A DNA stretch of 64,000 bases, taken from the NCBI RefSeq assembly GCF_042433515.1, contig NZ_JBHLVH010000013.1, positions 226,484 to 290,483 of the forward strand. Direction: 5' to 3'. Shown piece after piece: positions 32,750 to 41,969 of this stretch (its first letter is position 1; every line of letters begins with the position of its first letter). Source of the DNA: Kytococcus schroeteri. GTDB lineage: Bacteria > Actinomycetota > Actinomycetes > Actinomycetales > Dermatophilaceae. The notes under the pieces were generated by a model, which searched no databases, was not told the DNA's origin, and worked only from the letters and a program-made list of their open reading frames with translations. A program made the translations under genes and the position numbers.

Positions 32750-35137
32750 TCAGGCGCCGGCCGATGCGGGGAAGAGCACCCGCTTGAGACGGTCGACGCC
32801 GCCCTCGGTGGCGTCGAGCGAGGCGACGACCTGTTCGCGCAGCGCGTCGGCCTCGGCCCGCTCGGCCTCCGGTCCGGCGCCGCCCTCGACCGGGCGGGCG
32901 TAGCGGGCGTCGTCCACCCGCTGCGCCAGCTCGTGCAGGGGACGGTCGTCCAGGCCCGGCCGCTGGGCCAGCAGGTGGGCCGCCTGGCCGTGCACGGTGT
33001 CCGCGGCGCGGGTGGTGATGCCGCGGTCCAGCAGGTCCAGACGCAGCACCTCCCAGGCCGCCGACCAGGGGGAGTCCTCGCGCTCGAGCACGCGGGCCCG
33101 TGCGCGGCGCGCCCGCCAGGGTTGCACCGCCAGCGCCAGGGCCACCAGCAGGAGCACGCCCAGGGCCGTGAGCACCCACTCGAGCCAGGCCGGGGCGCCG
33201 GTGGACGACTGGCCGGCGTCCTCCGAGGACGGCGAGGGGGAGGCCTCGTCGGAGGAGGACGACGGGGAGGGGGACGCCGAGGCGTCGGACGAACTCTCGC
33301 TCGGCGACGGCGAGGCCTCGCTGGGGGAGGGCGAGGTCGAGGGCAGCGTGCTCGGCGCGGCGGTCGGCTGGCTGTACTCCGGCGCCGCGGAGGCGCGGCT
33401 CGAGGGGGTCGGCTCGAAGCGGAGCCAGCCCACGCCCTCGAAGTACAGCTCCGGCCACGCGTGGGCGTCGTTGCGGCGGACCAGGCGTTCGGGGCCCACG
33501 TCGGACCCCCGGCCCAGCTGCTCGCCGGTCTCCTCACCCGGCAGCACGCCCATGGCCATGCGGGCCGGGATGCCCTGCTGCCGGGCCATCATGATCATCG
33601 TGGTCGCGTACTGGGTGCAGTAGCCGCGCCGCTCGCGCAGGAAGGCCTCCACCATCGACTCCCCGGCCTGCGGCTCGGCGGCGTCCAGCGAGTACCGGAA
33701 GTCGCCGTTGCGCAGCCAGGCCTGCATGGCGCGGGCCTTGTCCAGGGGGGCGGCCTGCGGGTCCACCGCCTCGGCGTTGGCCTCGCTCACGGCGGCCTGC
33801 AGCTCCTGCGGCACCTCCAGGCTGGCGGCGGTCACGTCGTCGGCGTTCTGGCCGCCGTCGGTGCGCAGCTTCTCCGGTACGCGCGGCTCCAGGACCGCGC
33901 CCTCGTAGCGCTGGGCCTCCTCGGCCACCCACACCGCGTCCGTGCGCGGGTCACCGGTGACGGCCACGGGGGAGCGCAGGTCCACCGGGAACGAGGGCGT
34001 GGCCAGGAAGGGCGGCCGGATGCCGGCGGCGGTCACCGCGAACTGCTCGGTGGAGCTCTTGAGCACGTCGGCCCAGTCCACCCGCGGCAGTTTGTCCGGC
34101 ACGGTGCCCTGCACCGCCCGCGGGTCGCGCAGCACCTCGGCGGCCGCCCGGCCCTCCACGGGCTGCCATCGGTCGTCGGCGAACCGATCGGTGGCGGTGA
34201 TCCGCAGCGGGCCCGGGTCGTCCGAGGAGCTGTGCCAGAGCACCACCGGGCGCTCGTCACCGCTGGTGAGGTCGGCACGCAGGTCCATGGACTCGGTGAA
34301 GTCCACCGTGGTCAGGGAGGTGTTCTCGGCCAGGCCGCGCCCGGAGAGCTGCTGGTCGCGCTGCGGCAGCGTCGCCGGCACCACCAGGGCGGCCGCCACG
34401 GCGGCGGCGGTGAGCACGACGGCCGTCGCCAGCAGCACGCCACGCCCCGGGGCGCCCGTCACGCCCTGGCCGCGGGCCGCGTCGTCGGCGGTCTCCGAGG
34501 AGCGGTGCAGGGCCAGCAGGGCGGTGAACAGCAGGGCCAGCACGAGGAACCACCACCACGGCTCGTGGGTGGTGCGGTTGGCGGCCAGGGTCACGAACAC
34601 CAGCAGCGGTGCGATGGCGGCCACGAGCACCGAGCGGGCGGTGTGCACGGCGGAGTCGGTGAGCACGGTCACCAGCGCCACGAGCGCCAGCAGGCAGAAG
34701 GTGAGCGAGGGGTCGGCGGGCACCGGGGCCGAGGCCACGGCGAGCAGCTCGCCGGTGGCCCGCACGTGCTCGGCCACGGCGGTGGCCGTGGCGGGCGTGG
34801 GCAGCACGCCCAGGGCGAGGGTGCCGGCGAGCGTCCCGCGCAGCAGCCACACCAGGGCCACCAGCCCCTGGACCAGGCTGCCCAGCACGGCTGAGCCGGT
34901 GAGCAGGCGCACCACGGCCGAGGTGGCCACGAGCGCCAGCACGAGGCGCACCGTGGACCCCCACCACCCGCCGTCGGCGAAGAGGTGGGTGGCCGGCCAG
35001 AAGACCGTGAGCAGGAGCCCTGTCACGAGCAGTGCCGAGACCGGCTGCGTGCGCTCCCAGGGACGACCACGGCGGGGGGTGCCGGGGCGCGCGCCGTCGT
35101 GGGGTGCCCCGGCGGGGGAGTTCAGGGGGGAGCTCAT
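32750..35137 (-). CDS. Membrane transglutaminase-like protein (TgpA type)
   Basis: 795 residues. N-terminal ~250 residues contain six or more membrane helices; an extracellular segment follows, then the transglutaminase-like domain with catalytic Cys in RRGYCTQYATTMIMMARQQGIPAR, His in RNDAHAWPELYFEGVGW and a downstream Asp/Glu strand (RFEPTP). After it comes a Ser/Pro/Glu/Asp low-complexity linker, one more membrane helix (WVLTALGVLLLVALALAVQPW) and a cytoplasmic C-terminal domain. This is the DUF3488-transglutaminase architecture. It overlaps the upstream DUF58 gene by four bases in a moxR-DUF58-TgpA operon, a conserved cell-envelope arrangement. Substrate unknown; peptide cross-linking or cleavage at the outer face is inferred. 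Confidence 0.88.
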   Translation of the reverse strand: MSSPLNSPAGAPHDGARPGTPRRGRPWERTQPVSALLVTGLLLTVFWPATHLFADGGWWGSTVRLVLALVATSAVVRLLTGSAVLGSLVQGLVALVWLLRGTLAGTLALGVLPTPATATAVAEHVRATGELLAVASAPVPADPSLTFCLLALVALVTVLTDSAVHTARSVLVAAIAPLLVFVTLAANRTTHEPWWWFLVLALLFTALLALHRSSETADDAARGQGVTGAPGRGVLLATAVVLTAAAVAAALVVPATLPQRDQQLSGRGLAENTSLTTVDFTESMDLRADLTSGDERPVVLWHSSSDDPGPLRITATDRFADDRWQPVEGRAAAEVLRDPRAVQGTVPDKLPRVDWADVLKSSTEQFAVTAAGIRPPFLATPSFPVDLRSPVAVTGDPRTDAVWVAEEAQRYEGAVLEPRVPEKLRTDGGQNADDVTAASLEVPQELQAAVSEANAEAVDPQAAPLDKARAMQAWLRNGDFRYSLDAAEPQAGESMVEAFLRERRGYCTQYATTMIMMARQQGIPARMAMGVLPGEETGEQLGRGSDVGPERLVRRNDAHAWPELYFEGVGWLRFEPTPSSRASAAPEYSQPTAAPSTLPSTSPSPSEASPSPSESSSDASASPSPSSSSDEASPSPSSEDAGQSSTGAPAWLEWVLTALGVLLLVALALAVQPWRARRARARVLEREDSPWSAAWEVLRLDLLDRGITTRAADTVHGQAAHLLAQRPGLDDRPLHELAQRVDDARYARPVEGGAGPEAERAEADALREQVVASLDATEGGVDRLKRVLFPASAGA

Positions 35138-36447
35138 CGGGTCTCACCTCGGGAGGTCGTGCGCGTCAGGAGGTCCACGGCGCGACGCACCTGGGCGTCG
35201 GCCGCGCGGGCCGCCTCGGCGCCCGGCGGGGTGCCGCCGGCGGCCGCGGCCGGCGCCGGGCCCCAGGTGGCCACGCGCCACCCGGCACGGCGCAGTCCGA
35301 AGACGGCGGTCTCGCGGCCGGAGGGGGCGTCGGTCACCAGCAGTGCGCTGCCGGTGTGGCGGGGGTGGCGGGCGGCCAGGTCGCCCAGGGCGGTGGTGGT
35401 GTCCCCGACGGTGAGCAGGAAGGGCACGCCGCCGCGGCGCGGTGCGGTCAGGGCGGCCTCGGTGAAGCCGGCCGGGCGCGAGCCCCGCGGGGCCACGCGC
35501 GCCAGGTGGGCCAGGGCCTCGGCGCGGGTGAGGTCGCGCTCGTGCAGGCGCTCCTGCCAGCCCGATGCGGTGAGCAGCCGGACGCGCAGCCCGGCGCGGG
35601 CCGTGGCCTCCACGAGGGTGGCGGCCACCCGGACCGCCCCCTCGAAGGCCGCCGGCCCCGGGCAGTCGCCACCGTCGGAGGCGGGCTCTCCCCACGCGGC
35701 GGCCTCGTCGAGCACCACGAGCACCCACGGCACGAGCTCCGTGTCGTCGTGGCGCACCATCAGCTCGCCGGCGCGGGCGGTGCTGCGCCAGTGCACGCGG
35801 CGCACGTCGTCGCCCCGGCCGTACTCGCGCACCGCCGTGGCGTCCAGGGAGTCGGAGGTGGGACGGGCGCTGAGGGTCCGTTGGGCAGCGTCCTGCACGA
35901 GGCGCCGGACCCGCGTCGCCGGGTAGTCGACCGCCCGCGGCAGCACGTCCACCGCCAGCGCCTCGCCGGACCGGGTGAGCGCCTGGCGGGTCAGGCCGAA
36001 GGGGTCGGAGCGGTCGAGCAGGACCGGTCCCAGCTCGAAGCGGCCCCGGGCCCCCGCCCGCAGGTCCACGGTGCGCTGCGTCGCCCGGGGGCCCACCACC
36101 ATCGTCCCCAGCTCCACCGGCTCGCCCCAGGTGGGGTGCAGCGGCAGGTGCGCCACCACCGGCGGGGACGGCAGGGGAGAGGTGGACCGGGTGGCCACCT
36201 GCACCTGCACCGCGTCACCCGCCCGCGGTGCCGCCGGCTCGGTCGACAGGTCGGAGTGGGTGGTCCGGGCCGCGCCCAGCCCGAGCAGCCAGGTGAGCAG
36301 CGGCAGCACCACCAGCAGCACGCCGAGGCGGCTGAGGTCGCCCAGGGCGAAGTACTGCCCCGTGCCCACCAGCACGAGGCCCGAGAACACCAGCACCCAC
36401 CCGCGCAGGGTGAACCCGGGCAGGCGGCGGGAGGACACGGAGGCCAT
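35134..36447 (-). CDS. DUF58 domain protein
   Basis: 437 residues: two membrane helices at residues ~12-60 (WVLVFSGLVLVGTGQYFAL; VLLVVLPLLTWLLGLGAA), a beta-rich region, and the DUF58 signature REYGRGDDVRRVHWRSTARAGELMVRHDD (about residue 220), followed by a von Willebrand A-like fold (LVVLDEAAAW). DUF58 proteins are encoded with MoxR AAA+ ATPases. The start ATG lies 16 bp after the moxR stop; its own stop overlaps the next gene. Probably a membrane-tethered partner or target of the MoxR chaperone. Confidence 0.9.
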   Translation of the reverse strand: MASVSSRRLPGFTLRGWVLVFSGLVLVGTGQYFALGDLSRLGVLLVVLPLLTWLLGLGAARTTHSDLSTEPAAPRAGDAVQVQVATRSTSPLPSPPVVAHLPLHPTWGEPVELGTMVVGPRATQRTVDLRAGARGRFELGPVLLDRSDPFGLTRQALTRSGEALAVDVLPRAVDYPATRVRRLVQDAAQRTLSARPTSDSLDATAVREYGRGDDVRRVHWRSTARAGELMVRHDDTELVPWVLVVLDEAAAWGEPASDGGDCPGPAAFEGAVRVAATLVEATARAGLRVRLLTASGWQERLHERDLTRAEALAHLARVAPRGSRPAGFTEAALTAPRRGGVPFLLTVGDTTTALGDLAARHPRHTGSALLVTDAPSGRETAVFGLRRAGWRVATWGPAPAAAAGGTPPGAEAARAADAQVRRAVDLLTRTTSRGETR

Positions 36448-36463
36448 CAGGGGGCGACCGGGA

Positions 36464-37417
36464 TCACGCGGTGCGGTGCACGGGCACCTGGGCGAGCACC
36501 TGGCGGACCACGTCCCGGGCGTCCACGTCGTGCTCCACGATGAGGCGGTGCGGCAGGGTCCACGGGGCCACGCGCTGCACGTCGTCCGGGGTCACGGCCT
36601 CGCGCCCCTGAAGGGCCGCGTGGGCGGCCGCGGTGCGCAGCAGGTGCAGCGAGGAGCGCGGGGAGGCGCCGAGCACCACGTCGGGGGTGCTGCGGGTGGC
36701 GTGCACCAGGTCCACCACGTAACCGCGCAGGGCGGCTGAGGCGTGCACGCGCCGCGCGGCGGCCACGAGCGACTGCAGGTCGGCCACGCTCATCACCGGG
36801 CGCAGCCGCGCCAGCGGGTCGTCGCCGACCTGCTCGTCCAGCATCGCGATCTCGGCCTCCCGCGAGGGGTAGCCCAGGGAGGTCTCGCACGCGAAGCGGT
36901 CGCGCTGGGCCTCCGGCAGGGCGTAGGTGCCCTCCATCTCCACCGGGTTCTGCGTGGCCATCACGAGGAAGGGCTCGGGCAGCGGGCGGGTGGCCCCGTC
37001 GACGGTCACGGTGTGCTCGGCCATCGCCTCCAGGAGGGCCGACTGGGTCTTGGGCGAGGCGCGGTTGATCTCGTCGGCGATGACGACGTTGGCGAAGACG
37101 GGCCCGGGGTGGAACTGGAACTCGCCCCGGTCGGCGTGCCAGACGCTCACGCCGGTGACGTCGCCGGGCAACAGGTCGGGCGTGAACTGGATGCGGCCCA
37201 CGGTGCCGCCGCTGGCGGTGGCCAGGGCGCGGGCGAGGGTGGTCTTGCCGACGCCGGGCACGTCGTGGAGCAGCAGGTGCCCCCCGGACAGCAGGGTCAC
37301 CAGGACGGTGTCGAGCACCTCGTCGTCGAGGTGGACCACCGAGGAGACGGCGCGGCGCAGGGCCTCGGCGCCGGAGCGCACGTCGGCGGCCGAGCGGGGC
37401 GGGATGTGGGTCGACAT
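36464..37417 (-). CDS. moxR: MoxR family AAA+ ATPase
   Basis: 317 residues. Walker A GVGKTTLAR (about residue 53, within LLLHDVPGVGKTTLAR), Walker B VVIADEINRASPKTQSALLEAM, sensor I in FLVMATQNPVEMEGTY and the LPEAQRDRF box define the MoxR subfamily of AAA+ chaperones. Start at MSTHIPP chosen from family length. First gene of the leftward operon; its promoter region carries repeats that look like MraZ boxes, linking it to division-cluster control. MoxR proteins are thought to activate or insert cofactors into partner proteins, often with VWA-domain partners such as DUF58. Confidence 0.93.
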   Translation of the reverse strand: MSTHIPPRSAADVRSGAEALRRAVSSVVHLDDEVLDTVLVTLLSGGHLLLHDVPGVGKTTLARALATASGGTVGRIQFTPDLLPGDVTGVSVWHADRGEFQFHPGPVFANVVIADEINRASPKTQSALLEAMAEHTVTVDGATRPLPEPFLVMATQNPVEMEGTYALPEAQRDRFACETSLGYPSREAEIAMLDEQVGDDPLARLRPVMSVADLQSLVAAARRVHASAALRGYVVDLVHATRSTPDVVLGASPRSSLHLLRTAAAHAALQGREAVTPDDVQRVAPWTLPHRLIVEHDVDARDVVRQVLAQVPVHRTA

Positions 37418-37454
37418 GCGCACATGGTGCCGTACGGGCGCGCGCTGGGGGGTG

Positions 37455-37480
37455 CTCCACACCTCCTCCACTTTCCTCCA
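37455..37480 (-). promoter_or_regulatory. Candidate MraZ boxes upstream of moxR
   Basis: On the minus strand, TGGAG occurs three times with 10- and 11-bp periods (complements at 37476-37480, 37466-37470 and 37455-37459), including AAAGTGGAG; a fourth TGGAG is at 37489-37493. The pattern matches that in front of mraZ. It lies 38 bp upstream of the moxR start. Confidence 0.65.
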
Positions 37481-37644
37481 CCACCGCGCTCCACGGGGCA
37501 GGATCTGGCCTGTTCTCGTGGGGGTGTGGCGCCGGGGTCGAGGCTGGACGCGCCGGGGTGCCCGTGGGTCCGGCGCGTGGATTTCGCACTATGTCGCCGA
37601 TGTCGTGGGGCGGGGGGGAGTGGGGGAGCGGAGGGGGTTCGTGG

Positions 37645-37669
37645 TGGAGCAAAGTGGAGTACGCTGGAG
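37645..37669 (+). promoter_or_regulatory. Candidate MraZ boxes upstream of mraZ
   Basis: TGGAG at 37645, 37655 and 37665, an exact 10-bp period, with the shared core GGTGGAGCAAAGTGGAG. This is the known style of MraZ operator (repeated short G-rich boxes at one helical turn) upstream of its own gene. A possible -10 (TACGCT, 37660-37665) lies between boxes, so binding would block transcription. Confidence 0.75.
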
Positions 37670-37738
37670 GTGCCCATTGATGACGCCGTCGTGACCGGCG
37701 ACCGAGCGCGCCTGACCAGGAGACGAGGTGAGCCGTCC

Positions 37739-38170
37739 ATGTTCCTCGGGACGTACACGCCTCGCCTCGACGAGAAGGGCCGGCTCTTCCTGCCGGCCAA
37801 GTACCGGGACAAGCTCGCCCACGGCCTGGTGGTCACGCGCGGGCAGGAGCGGTGCCTCTACGTCTTCCCGATGGCGGAGTTCGAGCGACTGGCCACGGCC
37901 ATGCAGTCCACCCCGGTGAGCAGCAAGGCCGTCCGCGACTTCCAGCGCGTGTTCCTCTCGGGTGCCTCCGACGAGGTGCCCGACAAGCAGGGGCGCGTGG
38001 TCATCCCGCCGGCGCTGCGTGAGTACGCGGGGCTCTCCCGCGACTGCACGGTCATCGGGACGGGCAACCGGGCCGAGATCTGGGACACCGCGGCCTGGGA
38101 GGAGTACCTGGAGAAGACCGAGCAGGCCTTCTCCGAGCAGTCCGAGGAGGTGGTGCCCGGTCTGCTGTGA
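37739..38170 (+). CDS. mraZ: Transcriptional regulator MraZ
   Basis: 143 residues, two SpoVT/AbrB-like halves: MFLGTYTPRLDEKGRLFLPAKYRD at the N terminus and SDEVPDKQGRVVIPPALREYAGL in the second half, each with the DxKGR/DKQGR DNA-contact loop. Length and start match the family. First gene of the dcw cluster and its autoregulator. The candidate boxes upstream (and upstream of the divergent moxR) are its probable targets. It forms ring-shaped oligomers in other bacteria. Confidence 0.95.
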   Translation: MFLGTYTPRLDEKGRLFLPAKYRDKLAHGLVVTRGQERCLYVFPMAEFERLATAMQSTPVSSKAVRDFQRVFLSGASDEVPDKQGRVVIPPALREYAGLSRDCTVIGTGNRAEIWDTAAWEEYLEKTEQAFSEQSEEVVPGLL

Positions 38171-38380
38171 CGTCCTGCCGCGCCGGCCCCTGCCGCGCCG
38201 CCCCCGGCACACCTTCCCCGGTGCCGGGAGCAGCCGGCCGGGACCAGCTCGGCAGGGCCCACCGCCCACCACCGCGCACCACCTGCCCCACACCGCCCCA
38301 CCGGACCGACCGACCGCCACGACCCCGCCGCATCACCCCGCACCACCCGACCAGCACCGCCCCACCGGGGAGGAGGACCG

Positions 38381-39376
38381 ATGACCGCCGAGAAGCCCAC
38401 GCACACCCGCCACGTGCCGGTGATGCTGCCGCGCATCCTCGACCTCCTGGCCCCGGCCCTGGAGGCGGCGGACCGGCCGGTGCACCTCGACGGGACGCTC
38501 GGCATGGGTGGCCACGCCGAGGCGGTGCTGGAGCGCTTCGAGCACGTGCGGGTCGTCGGCATCGACCGCGACCCGCAGGCCATCGCGCTGGCCTCCGAGC
38601 GCCTGGCCCGCTTCGGCGACCGCTTCGTGGCCCACCACGGCACCTACGACGAGGTGCCCGAGGCCCTGGCCCTGCACGGCGTGGACGCGGCCGAATCGAT
38701 GCTCTTCGACCTCGGGGTGTCCTCCCTGCAGCTCGACGAGGTGGACCGCGGGTTCTCCTACGCCCGCAACGCCCCGTTGGACATGCGCATGAACCCCACC
38801 GTGGGCGCCTCGGCCGCCGACGTGCTCAACACCTACGAGCACGGGGAGCTGGCCCGTGTGCTCAAGGAGTACGGCGAGGAGCGCTTCGCCGGCAGGGTCG
38901 CCAGCGCCGTGCTCCGGGAGCGCGAGGTGGAGCCGTTCACCGACTCCGCCCGTCTCGTGGAGCTGCTGGAGCGCACCGTGCCGGCCGCCTCCCAGCGCAC
39001 CGGGGGGCACCCGGCCAAGCGCACCTTCCAGGCCCTGCGCATCGAGGTGAACAGCGAGTTGTCCATCTGGGCCACCACCGTGCACCGCGCGCTGGACCAC
39101 CTGGCCGTGGGTGGTCGCCTGGCGGTGCTCTCCTACCACTCGCTGGAGGACCGTCTCACCAAGCAGGCCCTTGCCGCCGGGGCCACCTCCAGCGCGCCGC
39201 CCGACCTGCCCGTGGAGCTGCCCGAGCATGCGCCCTGGCTGCGCCTGGTGACCCGTGGCGCCGAGCAGCCCGACGAGGCCGAGCGCGCCGCCAACCGCCG
39301 TTCCAGCTCCGCCCGCCTGCGCGTGGCAGAGCGCACCCGTACCGCCGACCGCCCGTCCCGGAGGGAGAACCGATGA
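38381..39376 (+). CDS. rsmH: 16S rRNA (cytosine-1402 N4) methyltransferase
   Basis: 331 residues. S-adenosylmethionine-binding motif LDGTLGMGGHAEAVLERF (about residue 29), DLGVSSLQLDEVDRGFSYARNAPLDMRM and the C-terminal LSYHSLEDRLTKQ are the hallmark blocks of RsmH (MraW). GGGAGGAGGA precedes the ATG. The preceding 210 bp after mraZ is a C-rich non-coding gap without a recognisable terminator, so it is likely still part of the dcw transcript. Stop overlaps the ftsL start. Confidence 0.95.
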   Translation: MTAEKPTHTRHVPVMLPRILDLLAPALEAADRPVHLDGTLGMGGHAEAVLERFEHVRVVGIDRDPQAIALASERLARFGDRFVAHHGTYDEVPEALALHGVDAAESMLFDLGVSSLQLDEVDRGFSYARNAPLDMRMNPTVGASAADVLNTYEHGELARVLKEYGEERFAGRVASAVLREREVEPFTDSARLVELLERTVPAASQRTGGHPAKRTFQALRIEVNSELSIWATTVHRALDHLAVGGRLAVLSYHSLEDRLTKQALAAGATSSAPPDLPVELPEHAPWLRLVTRGAEQPDEAERAANRRSSSARLRVAERTRTADRPSRRENR

Positions 39377-39975
39377 CCACCGCACCGTGGAGCGGCCCCC
39401 GAGGCCTGCGAGGACGGTCCCTGCCCGGCACCGACGCGCTGCGTCCCGCCGCGTGGGGTCGCGCCGTCGGGGCCGCCGCGGGTACGGGTGTGCGGACCGC
39501 GCGGGGCTACGTCACCTCCTGCTCGCGCAAGGTCTTTGCCGTGCTCTGCGCCGTCCTCGTGCTGCTGGCGATGGTGGCCGCGCTGCTGCTCAACACCGCC
39601 CGCGGGGCCGGGGCCTTCCAGCTGGCTGAGGCCGAGAGCTCGCAGCGACAGGCCGCCGAGACCCGCCTGGCCCTCGAGGCGCAGGTGGACGAGATGAACT
39701 CCCCGGAGCAGGTCTCGCGCCGCGCCGAGGACCTGGGCATGGTGCCGGCTGGCACGATGGGGTACGTCGACCCGGCCTCCGGGAGCGTCGTCGGCGAGGC
39801 CGAGGTGGCCGAGGCCGCACCCACGAAGGAGGACGCCTCGAAGGACTCCGCCAAGGGCAAGGACCCGGCCCGCGGCGAGGGGGCCGGCAAGGACTCCGAG
39901 GACGAGGGCGCCGCCCGGGGCAAGGGCCCGAAGGACGCGGCGAAGCCCTCGTCGAAGACCGCGGACCGCCACTGA
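39373..39975 (+). CDS. ftsL: FtsL-like divisome protein
   Basis: 200 residues, bitopic: a basic cytoplasmic N terminus of about 55 residues, one membrane helix (VFAVLCAVLVLLAMVAALLLN), then an extracytoplasmic coiled coil (about residues 75-120) ending in the FtsL/DivIC motif SPEQVSRRAEDLGMVPAGTMGYVD. A Lys/Glu/Asp/Gly-rich disordered tail follows. Sequence is weakly conserved, as usual for FtsL; the call rests on topology, motif and position between rsmH and ftsI. Confidence 0.85.
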   Translation: MTTAPWSGPRGLRGRSLPGTDALRPAAWGRAVGAAAGTGVRTARGYVTSCSRKVFAVLCAVLVLLAMVAALLLNTARGAGAFQLAEAESSQRQAAETRLALEAQVDEMNSPEQVSRRAEDLGMVPAGTMGYVDPASGSVVGEAEVAEAAPTKEDASKDSAKGKDPARGEGAGKDSEDEGAARGKGPKDAAKPSSKTADRH

Positions 39976-39995
39976 CCACCCCGGAGGGAGCACGG

Positions 39996-41969
39996 ATGGC
40001 CACCACCCTCCGTCGCCGCCGCGCGCGACGCCGGACCAGCAGCGCCGCACCGGGCCACCCGGTGCGGCGCGCGCGGGTCATGCTCGTGGCGGCCGCCTTC
40101 GTGCTCACCCTCTTCGTCGGCCAGCTGTTCCGCCTCCAGGCCCTGGACGGGCCGGCGCTGGCGCAGACGGCCCTGTCCTCGCGCATGGTCACCGAGCGCG
40201 TCCCGGCCCTCCGGGGGTCGGTCGTGGACGACGGCGGCACCGTGCTGGCACGCAGCGTGCCCACCCGCCACGTCACCGCCGACCCGGAGCTGCTGCGCAA
40301 CTACGACGGCAGCCCGAAGCGCGGCATCGCCCCCGGCTCGAAGGGCGCCGCCGAGGCCCTGGCCCGGGAGCTCGGGCTCGACCAGGCGGAGGCGCGCGAG
40401 CTGCGCCGCGCCATCGACGAGGCGCCGGGCCGCTTCCTCTACGTGGCCAAGGACGTCACCCCCTCGGACTGGCGCGCCGTCGACGACCTGCGCCTGCCGG
40501 GCGTGCGGTCCGAGCCCTCCAGCGTGCGCACCTACCCGCTCGGCTCCACCTCCGCGCCCCTCATCGGCTGGGTGAACTCCCAGCAGGTCGGGTCCGGTGG
40601 CGTCGAGGCGATGCAGGAGAAGACGCTCGCCGGCACCCCGGGCACCCTGGCCTACCAGCGGTCGGCCGCCGGGGGACGCATCGCGACCACGGCGATGGAC
40701 ATCAGCGAGGCCCAGCCCGGCCGCGACGTGCAGCTGACCATCGACTCCGACATCCAGTTCAAGGCCGAGCAGCTGCTGGCCGAGCAGGTGCGGAAGATGG
40801 GCGGCATCTCCGGCACGGCCATCGTGCAGCGCACCGACGGTGACGTGCTGGCCGCCGCGTCCTACCCGGGATTCGACCCCACGGGCCGTGTCAAGGACCC
40901 CACCGAGCGCAACAACCCGATCTTCACCGAGGTGTTCGAGCCCGGCTCCACCGGCAAGGTCGTCACCGCCTCGGCGGCCCTGGAGGAGGGCCTCGTGGCG
41001 CCGGAGACCAAGCTCGTGGTGCCCAACCGGCTGCCGCGCTCGGACAAGAAGTTCAAGGACTCCCACGACTACGGCACCCGCTACCTGACCTTCGCCGGCG
41101 TGCTGGCCACCTCGTCCAACATCGGCACGATCATGGCCGGCGAGGAGCTGGGGCGCGACCGCCTGCACGACTACCTGAGCGCCTTCGGCATGGGGCGCTC
41201 CTCCGGCCTGGGCTTCCCCGGTGAGTCCGCCGGCATCCTCGCGCCGCCGGAGAAGTGGAGCGACACGCAGTACTACACGGCGATGTTCGGACAGGGCGTC
41301 TCCGGCACGGCCATCCAGCAGAACACCGTCTTCCAGACCCTCGCCAACGGCGGGGTGCGCGTGGCGCCGCGCCTGGTGCGTGCCACCCGGGAGCAGGACG
41401 GGCCGTGGGAGGAGACACCGAAGGACGCCGGCGAGCGCGTGGTGAGCCAGCGCACCGCCGACGAGATGACCCGCATGCTCACCGCGGTGCCCACCCAGGA
41501 GGGCACCGCCCCGCAGGCCGCCGTGCCCGGCTACGCCGTGGCGGGCAAGACCTCCACCGCCCAGCGCTACGACCCCGAGAAGGGTCGCTACGACGGCGTG
41601 ACCGCCTCCTTCGCCGGGTACGCCCCCGCCGACGACCCGCAGCTGGTGGTCTCGGTGACCGTGCAGAAGCCCGAGGTCGCGCCCTGGGGTGGCGTGGTGG
41701 CCGGCCCCGTCTTCTCCGACCTCATGGGCTTCGCCCTGCGCCACGAGGGGGTGGCCCCCTCGGCCGAGCGGGCCGAGCACCCGCCGCTGACCTTCGACCC
41801 CCGCGAGCTGGTGGAGCGCGCGCCCAGGGGTGGCGACGGCGGCTCGTCCGGCGCCACGCCCTCCGACGCCCCCTCGACCGGTACCACCCCCTCCCCGGGT
41901 GCACCCGCCACCGGCTCGGGGGAGAATGCACCGACCGCCCCCTCCGACCCCCAGGAGCAGACCCCGTGA
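39996..41969 (+). CDS. ftsI: Division transpeptidase FtsI (PBP2b/PBP3 class)
   Basis: 657 residues, class B penicillin-binding protein for septal cross-linking. One N-terminal membrane helix (MLVAAAFVLTLFVGQLF), the pedestal domain (residues ~60-250, with RGSVVDDGGTVLA), and the transpeptidase domain with the three active-site motifs: SxxK as STGK in EPGSTGKVV (about residue 317), SxN as SSN in LATSSNIGT, and KTS in AGKTSTAQRY. The C terminus ends in a Ser/Thr/Pro/Gly tail. GGAGGGAG precedes the ATG. Its stop overlaps the GTG of murF by four bases, leaving no room for murE, which normally lies between them. Confidence 0.95.
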   Translation: MATTLRRRRARRRTSSAAPGHPVRRARVMLVAAAFVLTLFVGQLFRLQALDGPALAQTALSSRMVTERVPALRGSVVDDGGTVLARSVPTRHVTADPELLRNYDGSPKRGIAPGSKGAAEALARELGLDQAEARELRRAIDEAPGRFLYVAKDVTPSDWRAVDDLRLPGVRSEPSSVRTYPLGSTSAPLIGWVNSQQVGSGGVEAMQEKTLAGTPGTLAYQRSAAGGRIATTAMDISEAQPGRDVQLTIDSDIQFKAEQLLAEQVRKMGGISGTAIVQRTDGDVLAAASYPGFDPTGRVKDPTERNNPIFTEVFEPGSTGKVVTASAALEEGLVAPETKLVVPNRLPRSDKKFKDSHDYGTRYLTFAGVLATSSNIGTIMAGEELGRDRLHDYLSAFGMGRSSGLGFPGESAGILAPPEKWSDTQYYTAMFGQGVSGTAIQQNTVFQTLANGGVRVAPRLVRATREQDGPWEETPKDAGERVVSQRTADEMTRMLTAVPTQEGTAPQAAVPGYAVAGKTSTAQRYDPEKGRYDGVTASFAGYAPADDPQLVVSVTVQKPEVAPWGGVVAGPVFSDLMGFALRHEGVAPSAERAEHPPLTFDPRELVERAPRGGDGGSSGATPSDAPSTGTTPSPGAPATGSGENAPTAPSDPQEQTP

